From NCBI GenBank assembly GCA_038373865.1, contig JAXGGA010001124.1:1-64000 (forward strand): a stretch of DNA of 64,000 bases, given 5' to 3'. Made by a program: the position numbers and the translations under genes. The notes beneath the pieces were generated by a model. That model was given only the letters and a program-made list of their open reading frames with translations, did not search any database and was not told where the DNA came from. Shown here in pieces: positions 48,101-58,681 of this stretch. Position 1 is the stretch's first letter, and each line of letters begins with the position of its first letter. Origin of the DNA: Uloborus plumipes. Lineage: Eukaryota; Arthropoda; Arachnida; Araneae; Uloboridae.

Positions 48101-48879
48101 AAGGCAAGAGAGATTTATAGAGACATGTGACAGAATCTTTTTTTTTTTTTACTTACATTTCTATGCTTACAGACACAAAAGTACAGACTTGAACAAACAA
48201 CACACAAGTCTTCATTCATAAGCAGTAAAAATCTCTTGCGAAGGTTTTCCTCTTCGTGACATGTTGTTGATTGAAGAAAAACAAAACATGTTGATATATT
48301 ATCAATTCATAAAGGGTGAAGTTTCCTCCGTGATTTTTTTATTTATGTATTTATGTTAGTTTCAGCGTAGTTTCATCCATTTTGGTTGATTTTTATTACA
48401 GGCAGAAAATGTACAGGCTCACATTTTACTACCATGAGGTATGAAAACCTCAAAAAAAAAAAAAAAATTAAATAAATAAATAAATAAAATAATAATAATA
48501 ATAAAAAAATAAAAAATAAAGTATGAAATTTAGGCGCGAAATGTTTATACTCTTTGGCACGACACAACGCAGCTTTTACATCGAGTCAACTACCGTTACC
48601 AAATTCTTACTTAGAATAGCTATTGCCAAAACTTTTTTCAACGAAATGTGCACTCATAGTGTATCATTATATAAGATTTTTCTAAGAAACCCTCTGCTGT
48701 CTCTGTTCGAATGCAATTTATTTATTTATAAACAGTTTGGAAAAAAAAAGATAAATAATTATGATAAAACCAAAATATCCATAATAGTACATAAATATCT
48801 ATAATAGAACCTAAAAGTTTACTGTACTCTCTTGTTCACTGGTTTCAAAAAAATATTATTCTAGTACATAGCTGTTTTG
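45111..48879. other. Non-coding DNA with low-complexity patches; possible regulatory stretches
   Basis: 45150-45290 is C-, AG- and TC-rich low-complexity sequence. A TC microsatellite lies at 46039-46056, a degenerate AC-rich patch near 46370-46405 and an ATAA/ATAAT run at 48468-48505. About 45470-45740 and 47400-48100 are richer in GC and seem single-copy, with motifs such as TAATTGCTAGATT and TCACACGTGATT. No protein domain is recognisable. Confidence 0.3.
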
Positions 48880-49592
48880 AGTTATTGCATATTATACGTT
48901 AAATCTATTACCTGCGAAATCATAGCTTAATTAATGTCTGTAAATGAGCTTTATATCCTTTCGCACGGTATGTAAATGGAGAATTTTTGCAAGGATTTAG
49001 TTTAAACACTGTTTAAAAACTGCAGAGCTTCTAGAAAACTGGGATTAAGCAAATATTTTACTAATGATACTACTTCTTTTTAAGTTGCATTGAGACAGTA
49101 TTAATTAGGACGAAGCTACAATGTTACTAAGAAAAACACAACTGAACTGATAAATTTCATGGACATGCAGTTTCTTAAAGATTTTCTTGTAGTGTTCTAG
49201 TAGCGATCTAGTAGTCATATTTTAGCGTAGTGCATGAAGTAAAACAACGAAAGTACACAAAGTCCACCCTTGTATTTCTTTTTAACATTAGAGGCTTCTC
49301 GAGAGATAGACGTAAACTACAACTATCATAGTTCTTTCCATGTTTTCGTGTTTGTCCCAAAAGCTTGAAATTTGTGCAATACAGAAAAACTGCGCATAAT
49401 TCGGTAGCTTTTGATGCTTCTATTCCACCCTTCATCTTACAAAGTCAACTCCAAAAGAAAAATAGCGGCAAATAATCTTGCCTGTTTAATTAATCATAAT
49501 CATCGCAACTAAAATATCATGTCCAGCATAAAATGTCGCTTGGCAGCTTCCCCGAGGGGGGATGGACTAGAGGCACGCGCGGGGCTGATTGG
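48880..49592 (+). repeat. Tandem duplication, copy A
   Basis: It starts TTATTGCATATTATACGTTA and ends GGCACGCGCGGGGCTGATTG. It is followed directly by copy B, with the same order of blocks. The last roughly 190 bp (49400-49592) match copy B almost base for base, whereas the first half is much more diverged. Confidence 0.8.
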
Positions 49593-50100
49593 AATTATTG
49601 CATATTCTAAGTAAAATCTATTACCGGCGGAATACCTGGTTTAATATCTCAAGATGAGCTTTACAATCTTTTGCATGACAACTAAAAGAAGATATTTTCG
49701 CATTTATTCAGTTTATAATAAATACATCAAGTACAACAAAAGGAAATTACACCAAGTCTACGCTGATTTTAATCAATCTATTTTTTTTCACACTAGTGAC
49801 TTTTCGAGATATAGATAATAAACTGCAACTATCGTAGTTCTTTCTTTAGTTTTATGTTTGTTTCAGAAGCTTCAGATCTGTGCATTTGAGAAAAAATACA
49901 TATAATTCGGTAGCTTTTGATACTTCTATTCCACCCTTATCTTGCAAAGTCAACTCCAAAGAAAAATGGCGGCAGATAATCTCGCCTGTTTAATTAATCA
50001 TAATCATCACAACTAAAATATCATGTCCAGCATAAAATGTCGCTTGGCAGCTTCCCCGAGGGGGGATGGACCAGAGAGGCACGCGCGTGGCTGATTGCAA
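49593..50100 (+). repeat. Tandem duplication, copy B
   Basis: It starts TTATTGCATATTCTAAGTAA and ends GGCACGCGCGTGGCTGATTG. It is about 200 bp shorter than copy A through deletion in the first half. The conserved tail includes CCTGTTTAATTAATCATAAT, then ATGTCCAGCATAAAATGTCG and CAGCTTCCCCGAGG. No coding is seen, so a regulatory role is possible. Confidence 0.8.
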
Positions 50101-51313
50101 AGATTGTCACCCGCGGCCACCCAAGACAGTGTCCTCGGGCTTCCACAGACACGCGCGCATGTTTCGCGAAGCAAGTTAATCACAGGCTCCTCCTAGTAAA
50201 AACACATTAAAAAAGATGGGCAGCAAAAAAAAATATCCATAAATACTTTTCGGCAACAGTGACACTTCGGTTCAACAACACGCCGGGCTCAACAAATAAA
50301 AGCAATTAAAAAGAAAAGAGAGAAAAAAAAGGATATCTCCTGGTGTATGAAATACGTGCCTTATCGAAGCATGATTCGAATTCAGAAACATCTCTCCACA
50401 GAGCTCAGAGGTAATGGATGAAGGGTGGACCATTAAACTGGATTTGCTTTTGCCTCCCCTCTTCTATTTCTTCGGATCGGGAAGAGACCGTGTGAGTGAC
50501 CTGTCACGTGACACCTGCCCCCCCCCCCCTCTTGGCAATCGAGAGGTTTAATCATGGCCAATCTATTTATGAATTAATATTCGATTGCTCTTTTTTTTTG
50601 AGATACTTTGTTTCAGGATTTGTATGCAAATCATTTCGTGGTTGCATTAAATGGTCAAGTTTTTCATAATTGGTGATGGTTCTCGATCAGATGGAAACGA
50701 AATGCTGTAAGTGGAGATAGAATTCTTATAATGCAGCAACACGTTCAGCAGCCCAGTTTCGTACACGTGTAACAAGAATTGCTAAGTACATTATTAAATT
50801 TTGCTTAAAATTTATGAATTTATTTATTTATTTTTATTTTTATTTTATTTTTTTAAAATAAAACAAAACGAAACTAAAACAAAGTAAATAGAAGAAACAA
50901 ATATATATACTCCAAGTCATACTGGTTTTTTTTTTCTTGAAATAACGTAATATTTCAACACAAAATGTTAGTAAGGAAGCTGTTATGATGTTACAAACTG
51001 GCTACAACTTGGTAATTTCTAGCAAAATTGATCTCCAAAAAGGGTTGTAAGATTTATCTCCAAAAATGATGTTAAGATTGCGATACTGTCGACAGTTGAA
51101 AGGTTCCTACAGAACTCAAGTTTTAAACCATTGTTCATTTTCCTGTCGTCAATCAGTATTTTTTTTTTCTTTTTTGCAATCATATTCTCACTGTAAGGTA
51201 GTTTTATACTGTACTTTTGTTCTCTCTGACATTTTCCTTCTTATTGTTCACATGCCAAACTAAGCACCAAAATTTGTTATGCCATCATTATCTCTGTATT
51301 CCATTATTAACTC
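50101..51313. other. Single-copy non-coding DNA; possible regulatory stretch
   Basis: 50100-50540 is richer in GC and holds a near-palindrome GACCTGTCACGTGACACCTG (50499-50518) with a CACGTG core. After 50580 it is AT-rich. Confidence 0.3.
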
Positions 51314-51321
51314 TCACATTT

Positions 51322-51593
51322 CAGGGGTGAATACAAGGGAGGGGTGATGGGGGCGATCGCCCTCCCTTGGGCACTCTCAATTGGTATTTTTTCACTATTG
51401 AAGTTCTAAAATTGCAATTCTGTACAAGTTTTAGTGAAGTTCGATGAAGAAGATTTGCGGCTCTCCCCAGAAATGTTTCGGGATTGAAATCCAAATCCTT
51501 TGTGAACAATATTTGCAAACCAGTATGCATAGTAAAAAGTAAGTAGGAAAAATCAATCGCCCCTCCCTTGAGAAAGTTCTGGATCCGTCCTTG
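51322..51593. mobile_element. hAT MITE, 272 bp
   Basis: A perfect 8-bp duplication TCACATTT (51314-51321 and 51594-51601) flanks imperfect ends beginning CAGGGGTGAATACAAGGGAG and ending CTTGAGAAAG...GTCCTTG. GGGAGGGG and CCCCTCCC blocks lie symmetrically inside. Confidence 0.85.
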
Positions 51594-51601
51594 TCACATT
51601 T

Positions 51602-52560
51602 ATAGGTTTATGCTGAATTTATTTCTTCTTCTGAGGTGAAATATGAATTTATTTTAGTTTTGATTTAATAAGATACTTTTACTATAGTTATACTACTACT
51701 AAATGTCAATATTATTACAGCTAAGGGTAAATTCTAAATTTAATCAAATGAAATACCTCAGTCTTTTATGTTTTAACGGGTGACTACAAGTAGCAGTTTT
51801 CTAGATATTTTCATTTTTACTGAACTTCTCTGTAGGGGATATTCTGCTTGAAAATTACATGTTTCGCGCAATTCATGATGTACAACATTGTGGTCATAAT
51901 TTCAATTGAGTGTTGAAATTTTAAAATCATTTTACTTTTAAAAGCAGAGAATTAAGAATAGCTGCAAAAGCGAATACATACAACTGCACGCACCTATTAT
52001 TACCAATCTACTGCATTAAATATTCTTATAGTTAAGGAGTTCCTTAATTAAATTTTTTTACTTATTTTTATTTAGGTTTTTTTAGTATTTCACTGCAATT
52101 TCAATTTTAATAAGTTGAATGTTAGAAAATTATGGACCAAAATATTTCTGAACCAAGCTCGGGGTAATCGCCGATTATGAAATCTATTATATTTTTTGTA
52201 ATTGCAATCATAATCATAATTTAGAAATCATTTAGTCGTATATTAACATTATAAAAATATCATTTTCAAATCCGAGTTAAGACTTCAATCCCAATAGTGG
52301 TATGAAATCAGGAGTGCCTAGACGAAATCCGGCCGGCTAGTAACTATTTAGAAGTCATACACTCCGTAATTTTGAACGAGGCTCTTTTCCAGATTATTTG
52401 ACGGACCCCTTCCAAAAATTTGATTAATTCAGAAATAGGTTGCATAAAAATTAGCTATTGGATTATGTGTTCTTGCATAAAAATTATATTTTGCTTTAAT
52501 AACATAAATATATTCTAAAATAAAAATATCAAAACGAGTTTCTAAAAAAAATTCCTCCCA
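51602..52560. other. AT-rich DNA without recognisable feature
   Basis: Nothing supported here. Confidence 0.4.
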
Positions 52561-53666
52561 GAACTAAACGAGCTACTTTCTGGTATATCAACATCGACAT
52601 TCTAAAGTCTGATCAATAGTCTCTTCATTAGCTAAGACTTCCAATTATGTCAAACATAGATTTTTAGTTTAAAAAGCTGATTTCTAAAAACAAAATATGA
52701 CTCTCTCATACAGTAAAATAGATAAGTAAAAAATAAACTAAAAAGTTTTATCACCTTTTGCACAATGTAGTTACTTTTTTTCATAAAAAAAATATAAATA
52801 AATAAGTAAATAAATAAAATAATAACAAAAAACGTTTGAAAAAAAGTACATTTTTAAAAAAACAAGGAAAATGTTCGACGATCTTTCTTTTGGGTGAAAA
52901 TAAGGCGAATCGGATTTTTTTTACCTCGTTGCCAGCAATAAAAAATATAAAAAACTAATTTTAGACAATAACTGAATGAATAATAAAATGTAATCTTAAA
53001 TAATTTTCGCCAGAAAATAAAAGTCTACGGAGCTTCTTGATTATGTTTAAAAATGCTTTCCGGATTTGCTTTTATTTGCCGTTGCCAAACATAAAATGAA
53101 TTAAAACTTGAGAATAAAAATAGAAATAAATCATCTCAACAATCATTCTTTCACCAGGAAGTTGGAGTCAGATTGATTTTGGCGTAAACTAGTCGGAAAC
53201 GAGAGTCGAAGGCTTAAATTCTATGAGTAGAATTATGTCACTTTTCCTCCGAGCGTGCATCGGAGTCTAAGTCGGAGTAGAAGTCTTAAAATACTTCTAA
53301 ATCCATCGTTGGTAATTTTTCTATTGGCTCCTCAACCTTAGTAAAAATATTTGCTCTTTGCATCTCTTTCGTTTTGATTCTCCGATTTTTATGGATAACT
53401 TTTTCTATTTCTTGACAACGAAAATGGAGAATATATCCAGAATCTTTAATGTTTTCCTCTCTTTGGTGCCGAAAAATGGTTCACGCTCTCGTTCATGCTA
53501 AACATTTTTGAATTGATCAAAAACTGCCATTAAAACAACTAATTAACGGAAAAAAAACTTATATAAAATGTTTTTCATGAATAGCTTTTACTAACCAAGT
53601 TTGTTTGAAACAAATTAACCATTAATTTCGGGAATAATTCAATTTTAAATCTCCCCAAAACGCTAA

Positions 53667-53729
<63 letters not shown>

Positions 53730-54213
53730 TTTTTTTAACTTTAAAATTGGAGAAAAAATTGTTTAAATCAAAAAGTTAAATGTGGGAATGAGGTGTCCTC
53801 GCAGATATCTAACAAGTTCAGGGCATAGTAAAGTTAAATTTACCCAAACACACTAATGTTAAATTTCTTTTGAACTGTTCAACGTTGAGTGAAAAATTAT
53901 TGAAACCAAAAAGTGAAATATCGGAATGAGATGTCATCGTTGAGATCATCGTTGAGGAGAAAAAGAAAGTTTATTAGAATCAGACTATTACCTCGAAAAT
54001 TATTATGGGGGTATGGCAGATAGACCGACACGCACGCATTTTTCCCAAACAAAACCCTACTTTTCGTTTTTCGATATTCAATTATTTCCGATTTTTTATT
54101 TTTTTTCAACTAAGCGATATTTTTACGATGCATTGCCACATCATCTATTCATGGTCATTTTTCATGTTTTTTTTGTCTTTGTCTTTCATTTTGGCGAAAG
54201 ACTAGGCTAAAAA
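52561..54213 (-). mobile_element. Sub-TIR tandem-repeat element, copy 4 (decayed)
   Basis: GAACTAAACGAGCTACTTTC at 52561 and GGCGAAAGACTAGGCTAAAAA at the other end correspond to the borders of copies 1-3, diverged and without the full 3' hairpin. Internal landmarks are kept in order: the TCTGATCA and AAACATA block, a GAACTGTTCAACGTTGAGTG repeat unit (53873), AGACCGACACGCACG (54022) and AAGCGATATTTTT (54112). An AT microsatellite (53669-53723) sits inside. This is the oldest copy. Confidence 0.6.
53669..53723. repeat. AT dinucleotide microsatellite, 55 nt
   Basis: Uninterrupted (AT)n, about 27 units. Confidence 0.97.
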
Positions 54214-54255
54214 TTAAATAAACTCAACTTTTTTGCCGAAGAAATCAGACATATA

Positions 54256-54464
54256 CTGTCTGTTTGCGTTTTGGGCGCCTGGCAAGGTCGGACGCTTACA
54301 TCTGAAAAAAGGGGAGTTAGGTTTTGGATGCGCACTACCCGATGCCTTCAGCTTCAGTTCGCGGACTACTTCCTCGTTGCTTTTCCTCCCCATTTCGAGA
54401 AAGTCCAAAGAGACTTGGCGCGTGCGCAGATGAGGCGGAGGTCGCACGAAAAAATTTTAGACAG
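54256..54464 (+). mobile_element. 209-bp MITE, copy 2
   Basis: TA flanks at 54254-54255 and 54465-54466 with CTGTCT/AGACAG ends. It is the same family and exact length as 18140-18348, in the opposite orientation. Confidence 0.7.
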
Positions 54465-54466
54465 TA

Positions 54467-56549
54467 CGAGTGATTTCTTAGACAAAAAATAAATAAATAA
54501 AAAAATCCGTTTCTTGTTTAGAAATGAAATAGGAGCTATCTCTGGCTGGACAAAATATCTGCTTTTCAGTGGAATGTTTTTTTAGGAATCCTTTTTGTCT
54601 ACAGCATCATATGTACAATTAGCAGGGAAAACAAGCAAATTAATCAACTGAACATACTACATACAAGGTGACTCTGGTAACGATGCTTGACGACCTTTGA
54701 AGACATATTTTATGCTTGGGTGAAAAGGGAAGATTTTTTTGGATTAGCGCATCACCAATCTTTAAATTTTGCTCATCTAAAATAATGTTAAGCCAATCTA
54801 AAATAATAAAGAAAATCTAAAATAATCCTTATAGGTGACGCACGCGTCATTTCTTTTTTCACCCCTAATTAAAAGTTAAGAATTGGTTATTTTTGAAATA
54901 GTTAATAAGTACAAAAAATTGCTCGTTATAAAAAAATGTCAAGAAGTAACTATGTTTGAACTTAATTATTTTAATTTTTAAGCATCGAAAGTAAACTTTT
55001 CCGCTTTTTTGAAAGCATCTGTAATAGCAGCAGCTCTTTATTATAGAATTAAAATTTGATAAATAGCTATCATTAAGTACAATCATAAGATTTAATATTT
55101 TCATTCATATCACTCAGTACTTTTTTCTTAAAACAAGTAACAAGCGTTTTGTTCTAGCTATAAATCTTTTTTTAAAAAAACTCCAAAAGGTCGTTTTGGA
55201 TAATCTATCTGTATGACAAACCTAATGATAATAAATTTCATTTCAAACTAAAAAAAGAGACATGAAAGCTGGAAAGAGCAGATTAAATGTAACAAAATAA
55301 AGTCATCAATAAACTTAACTGCGATTACGTCGGAAAATCTGCATAGCAAACAGGATTTACTGAAATTAAATGTAGCGATTATAAAAGGCAAAATCAAAAG
55401 AAGTTTCGTTTTTGCCAAGCAAAGACCCTTTCGCGTCAAGCAAACCGCCTCGGCCAATTATTCCTAATTCAAACGTCGTCTTTCATAGAAAAAAACAGCG
55501 CAGCGATTAAAAAAAGAAAAAACTCGGCTTGTTTTATAATAAATAGACACCAAAAATGCATCTGGGAATTCCAATTAACAACATCTGGGTCAATATCCTC
55601 ATAAGAAAAGAAAAGCGAGCAAAAATAAAAGTCTCCGCGACCCCCGTCTTCCCTCTCCGCTTGTCAACTCCCTTTTTTGCCTTTTTATTTTTCGCGCGTG
55701 ACTAGCAAGAAAGCGCGCGAATAGCACGCGAACCCGATTGGTCGCTGGTCGTTCGCGTGCAGCTTTCAAGTCCAGCACGTGCTCCTCTGGGATCCTCCGT
55801 TGATGATGGATCTTGGCTTTCGCAACGTCTGCCTTCGCTCAAGAGATCCGTGTGGACGGATAATTATCATTGCTAAAGAGCGCCTTTAATGGCCAATTAT
55901 GATGGGCTCCCAGATTGATTGGCACATTTAATATTTAGGGAAATTTATGCATTGAGTTTTGGTTTTGCATTGTCTTAAGTTCATGGCTTATCTCGGGATC
56001 CTCACTGTTGATGATCAAGAAAAAGCATCAAATGATATGCATGGATCATTCCTCATCTCTTCTAGGGAAAATGCTTTGGGGCCACGTGACTTTTTTTGTT
56101 AAAAGCGATTTTATATGAAAGCCTTTTTTATGTGACTTGAACGCAAAATTTCTTAATTAAGGAGTGCAACTATTAGGTTTTAAGCTACTTCATAGAGATT
56201 TAAGATTAATGATTATTATTATTAAAGCATATTTTTAATAAGTTTTATAATTTTAATACAAAATTATTTCATGAAAGAGTACAGTTTTAAGGCTAGTTAC
56301 TTAATAAAGAGACTATAATTCTGTACCTCAGAACCATAACGACGTAAGTCTAAAAACGGCAATTTTCACTTCATAACTGCATTGTATATAGAATATTATT
56401 CTGCATCAACCCATGAGAACGTAATTTGATAAAAGAAATTCCTCAAAATTATTTAGCAGCACTAAAAGAGCGAGAGTCCCATCCTTAGCTTGCATCCGTC
56501 AATCGTTTTCGCACTTTTCTGAAAAGTTATGAAAATGGACTTACGGTAG
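54467..56549. other. Non-coding DNA; GC-richer candidate regulatory stretch at 55.6-56.05 kb
   Basis: Around 55620-55860 the sequence is markedly less AT-rich, with CGCGCG-containing words and GATTGGTCGCTGG (CCAAT-box core). 55887-56045 is a diverged direct repeat of 58768-58925. No open reading frame or known domain supports a gene. Confidence 0.3.
55887..56045 (+). repeat. Diverged direct repeat, copy 1
   Basis: It shares CTCCCAGATT-ATTGGCACATTT, TTATGCATTGAGTTTT/TTCTTCACTGAGTTTT and GATGATCAAGAAAAA in the same order with 58768-58925. The copies are about 2.88 kb apart. Confidence 0.7.
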
Positions 56550-56557
56550 TCTGATTC

Positions 56558-57407
56558 ATTGGTTGGAAGTAGCGCGCTACAAGTAGTGAAACTACTGTAA
56601 TAGCTACATTTTTTAGTAGTTTGTAGTGCAGCGCACTACTTTTTATAAAAATTAGAGTAGTGAGTAGCGCGGTACAAAAGAATAGTAGTTTATAGCGATT
56701 TCTGGAAACTACTTTTAAATTTAAAAAAAAATGAAAAAATAAATAAAATAGGAGAGAACGAAGGAAAAAAACAAGGTTTAATTGACTCTAACTGGTGCAA
56801 ATCTTGCGGGAGTACAGCAGCAGAAGCAACGAGAAATAAGAACCATAAAAATATGAGCTGATCTTAGATACAGCATTTTGCCGAAAGACATTCTATCTAT
56901 TTGATGTCATTGGTTTATTTGGCATCATTACATTCCTTCAAATAATTTTCATGTTCCTAAATATTCCCTGGCAAGAAATAAAAAAAGAAAAAAGAAAATT
57001 GAAGGTTGAATTCTTTCAATCTTTCAACTTTTGAATCCTTTCTTGTGGCGAATATTCGTAAAAATTGTAAAAAAATCTAAAAAGGACAAATTTTAGCAAA
57101 AAAAAAAAAAAAGGAACAAAAAGGAAAAGTAACAAATAAATTCAAAGACAATTCCTAGTTCTATTCCATATTCAAATGAGTTAATTTATTAATGTAAACT
57201 ACTTTTCGAATTTTTCGGTCAATCCTCAAACGGGGTGTATGCTTTTTATTTATTTATTTTTTAAAAAGTAGCGAAGTAGCGCCTACAATTCAAAAGTAGT
57301 TTGTAGTCGCTACATTAAAAAAAAGTAGTTGTAGTTGTAGTTAACTACATTTATTACAAAGTAGTTGTAGTTCGCTACAAAAGAAATGCAGTTTTTCCAA
57401 CCACTCG
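56558..57407. mobile_element. hAT-like MITE rich in GTAGT modules
   Basis: The ends TTGGTTGGAAGTAGCGCGCT and CAGTTTTTCCAACCACTCG are inverted. Flanks TCTGATTC (56550-56557) and TCTGGTTC (57408-57415) form an 8-bp duplication with one mismatch. Both sub-terminal regions repeat GTAGT/GCGCTAC modules many times, as in other hAT elements. The centre is AT-rich. Confidence 0.7.
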
Positions 57408-57443
57408 TCTGGTTCTGAGTTACAAAATTGAACATTACTTTAA

Positions 57444-58677
57444 GAGCAAGAATCTGAGAGAGTGTCACGCCTGTGATTCATGACCTCTCAGATTTTTTTC
57501 ACAAAATTACCAAATGTTTATTATCTTATTGAAAGACCAAATCCAGAATGTTTTGCTCTAAAGTTGAGTTGTTTAGTTTTTATGGACCCCTAAAGATGAA
57601 GGTGCGGCATCAAAAATTAAGCGGATTTTCAAGACATGGAAGTTGCTGTGAGCCAAATCTCTTACCAGGAACTGTTTAACTCCAATTTTCTTATTGTATA
57701 TGGAGTATAGAAGATTGAAACTTTACAAAATAAATGTTAAATTTGTGGTAAGTTGTTGCCTTAAGGTCAGTGAAGGCCCTCAAAACAAGGCATTTTTGAC
57801 GTTTTTTAGTGTTTTTGAGGTCCAAAAACAGCTTGTACATTTCAGTTGGCACGGTAAAAGTAGTGTCGTTTGAAAGACCAGTGTAAGTACTTTAAAATAA
57901 TGTATAAATAACCGAGGAAAGTTCAACGTGCTTTTAGTTGCGTAAGACCGAAAAATATGAAAATTTTTTTTACAAAAAATGGCACAGAAAAAATACATTT
58001 TTTGTAAAAAAAAATTTTACATTTCGCCTCAAAGGACTCAACTGTTCTGTTAAGACCAAGAATAGAAAATGACATTGGCAAAAAAAATATTTCAATATGT
58101 TGTTGGCAGAGGAAGTTATGACCGTTTGAATATCAGTAAAAAAAGACATTTTTCATATTTCGGCCTTACGCAACTAAAAGCACGTTGATCTTTCCTCGTT
58201 CGTTTATACATTATTTTAAAGTGCTTATACTGGTCTTTCAAACTACAATACTTTTGCCGTGCCAACTGAAATGTACAAGCTGTTTTTGGACCTCAAAAAC
58301 GCTAAAAACGTCAAAACTGCCTTGTTTTGAGGGCCTTCACTGACCTTATGGCAGCAACTTACCACTTATTTAACATTCATTTTGTAAAGTTTCAACCTTC
58401 TATATTCCATATACAAAAAGAAAATTGGAGTTAAACAGTTCCTGGTAAGAGTTTTGGCTCACAGCAACTTCCATGTCTTGAAAATTCGCTTAATTTTTGA
58501 TGCCGCGCCTTCACCTTTAGGGGTCCATAAAAACTAAACAACTCAACTTTAGAGCAAAACATTCTGGATTTGGTCTTTCAATAAGATAATAAACACTTGG
58601 TAATTTTTGGGAGAAAATCTGAGAGGTTATGAATCACCTCATAATGCTAGGCGTGACAGTTTCTCAGATTCTTGCTC
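57444..58677. mobile_element. Foldback element, arms about 540 bp, TTAA-flanked
   Basis: GAGCAAGAATCTGAGA (57444) is mirrored by TCTCAGATTCTTGCTC (to 58677), each flanked by TTAA (57440-57443 and 58678-58681). The symmetry runs inward for about 540 bp with only scattered differences, leaving a loop of about 160 bp near 57985-58145. There is no coding. The TTAA could be a target duplication, as in piggyBac-type MITEs. Confidence 0.8.
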
Positions 58678-58681
58678 TTAA

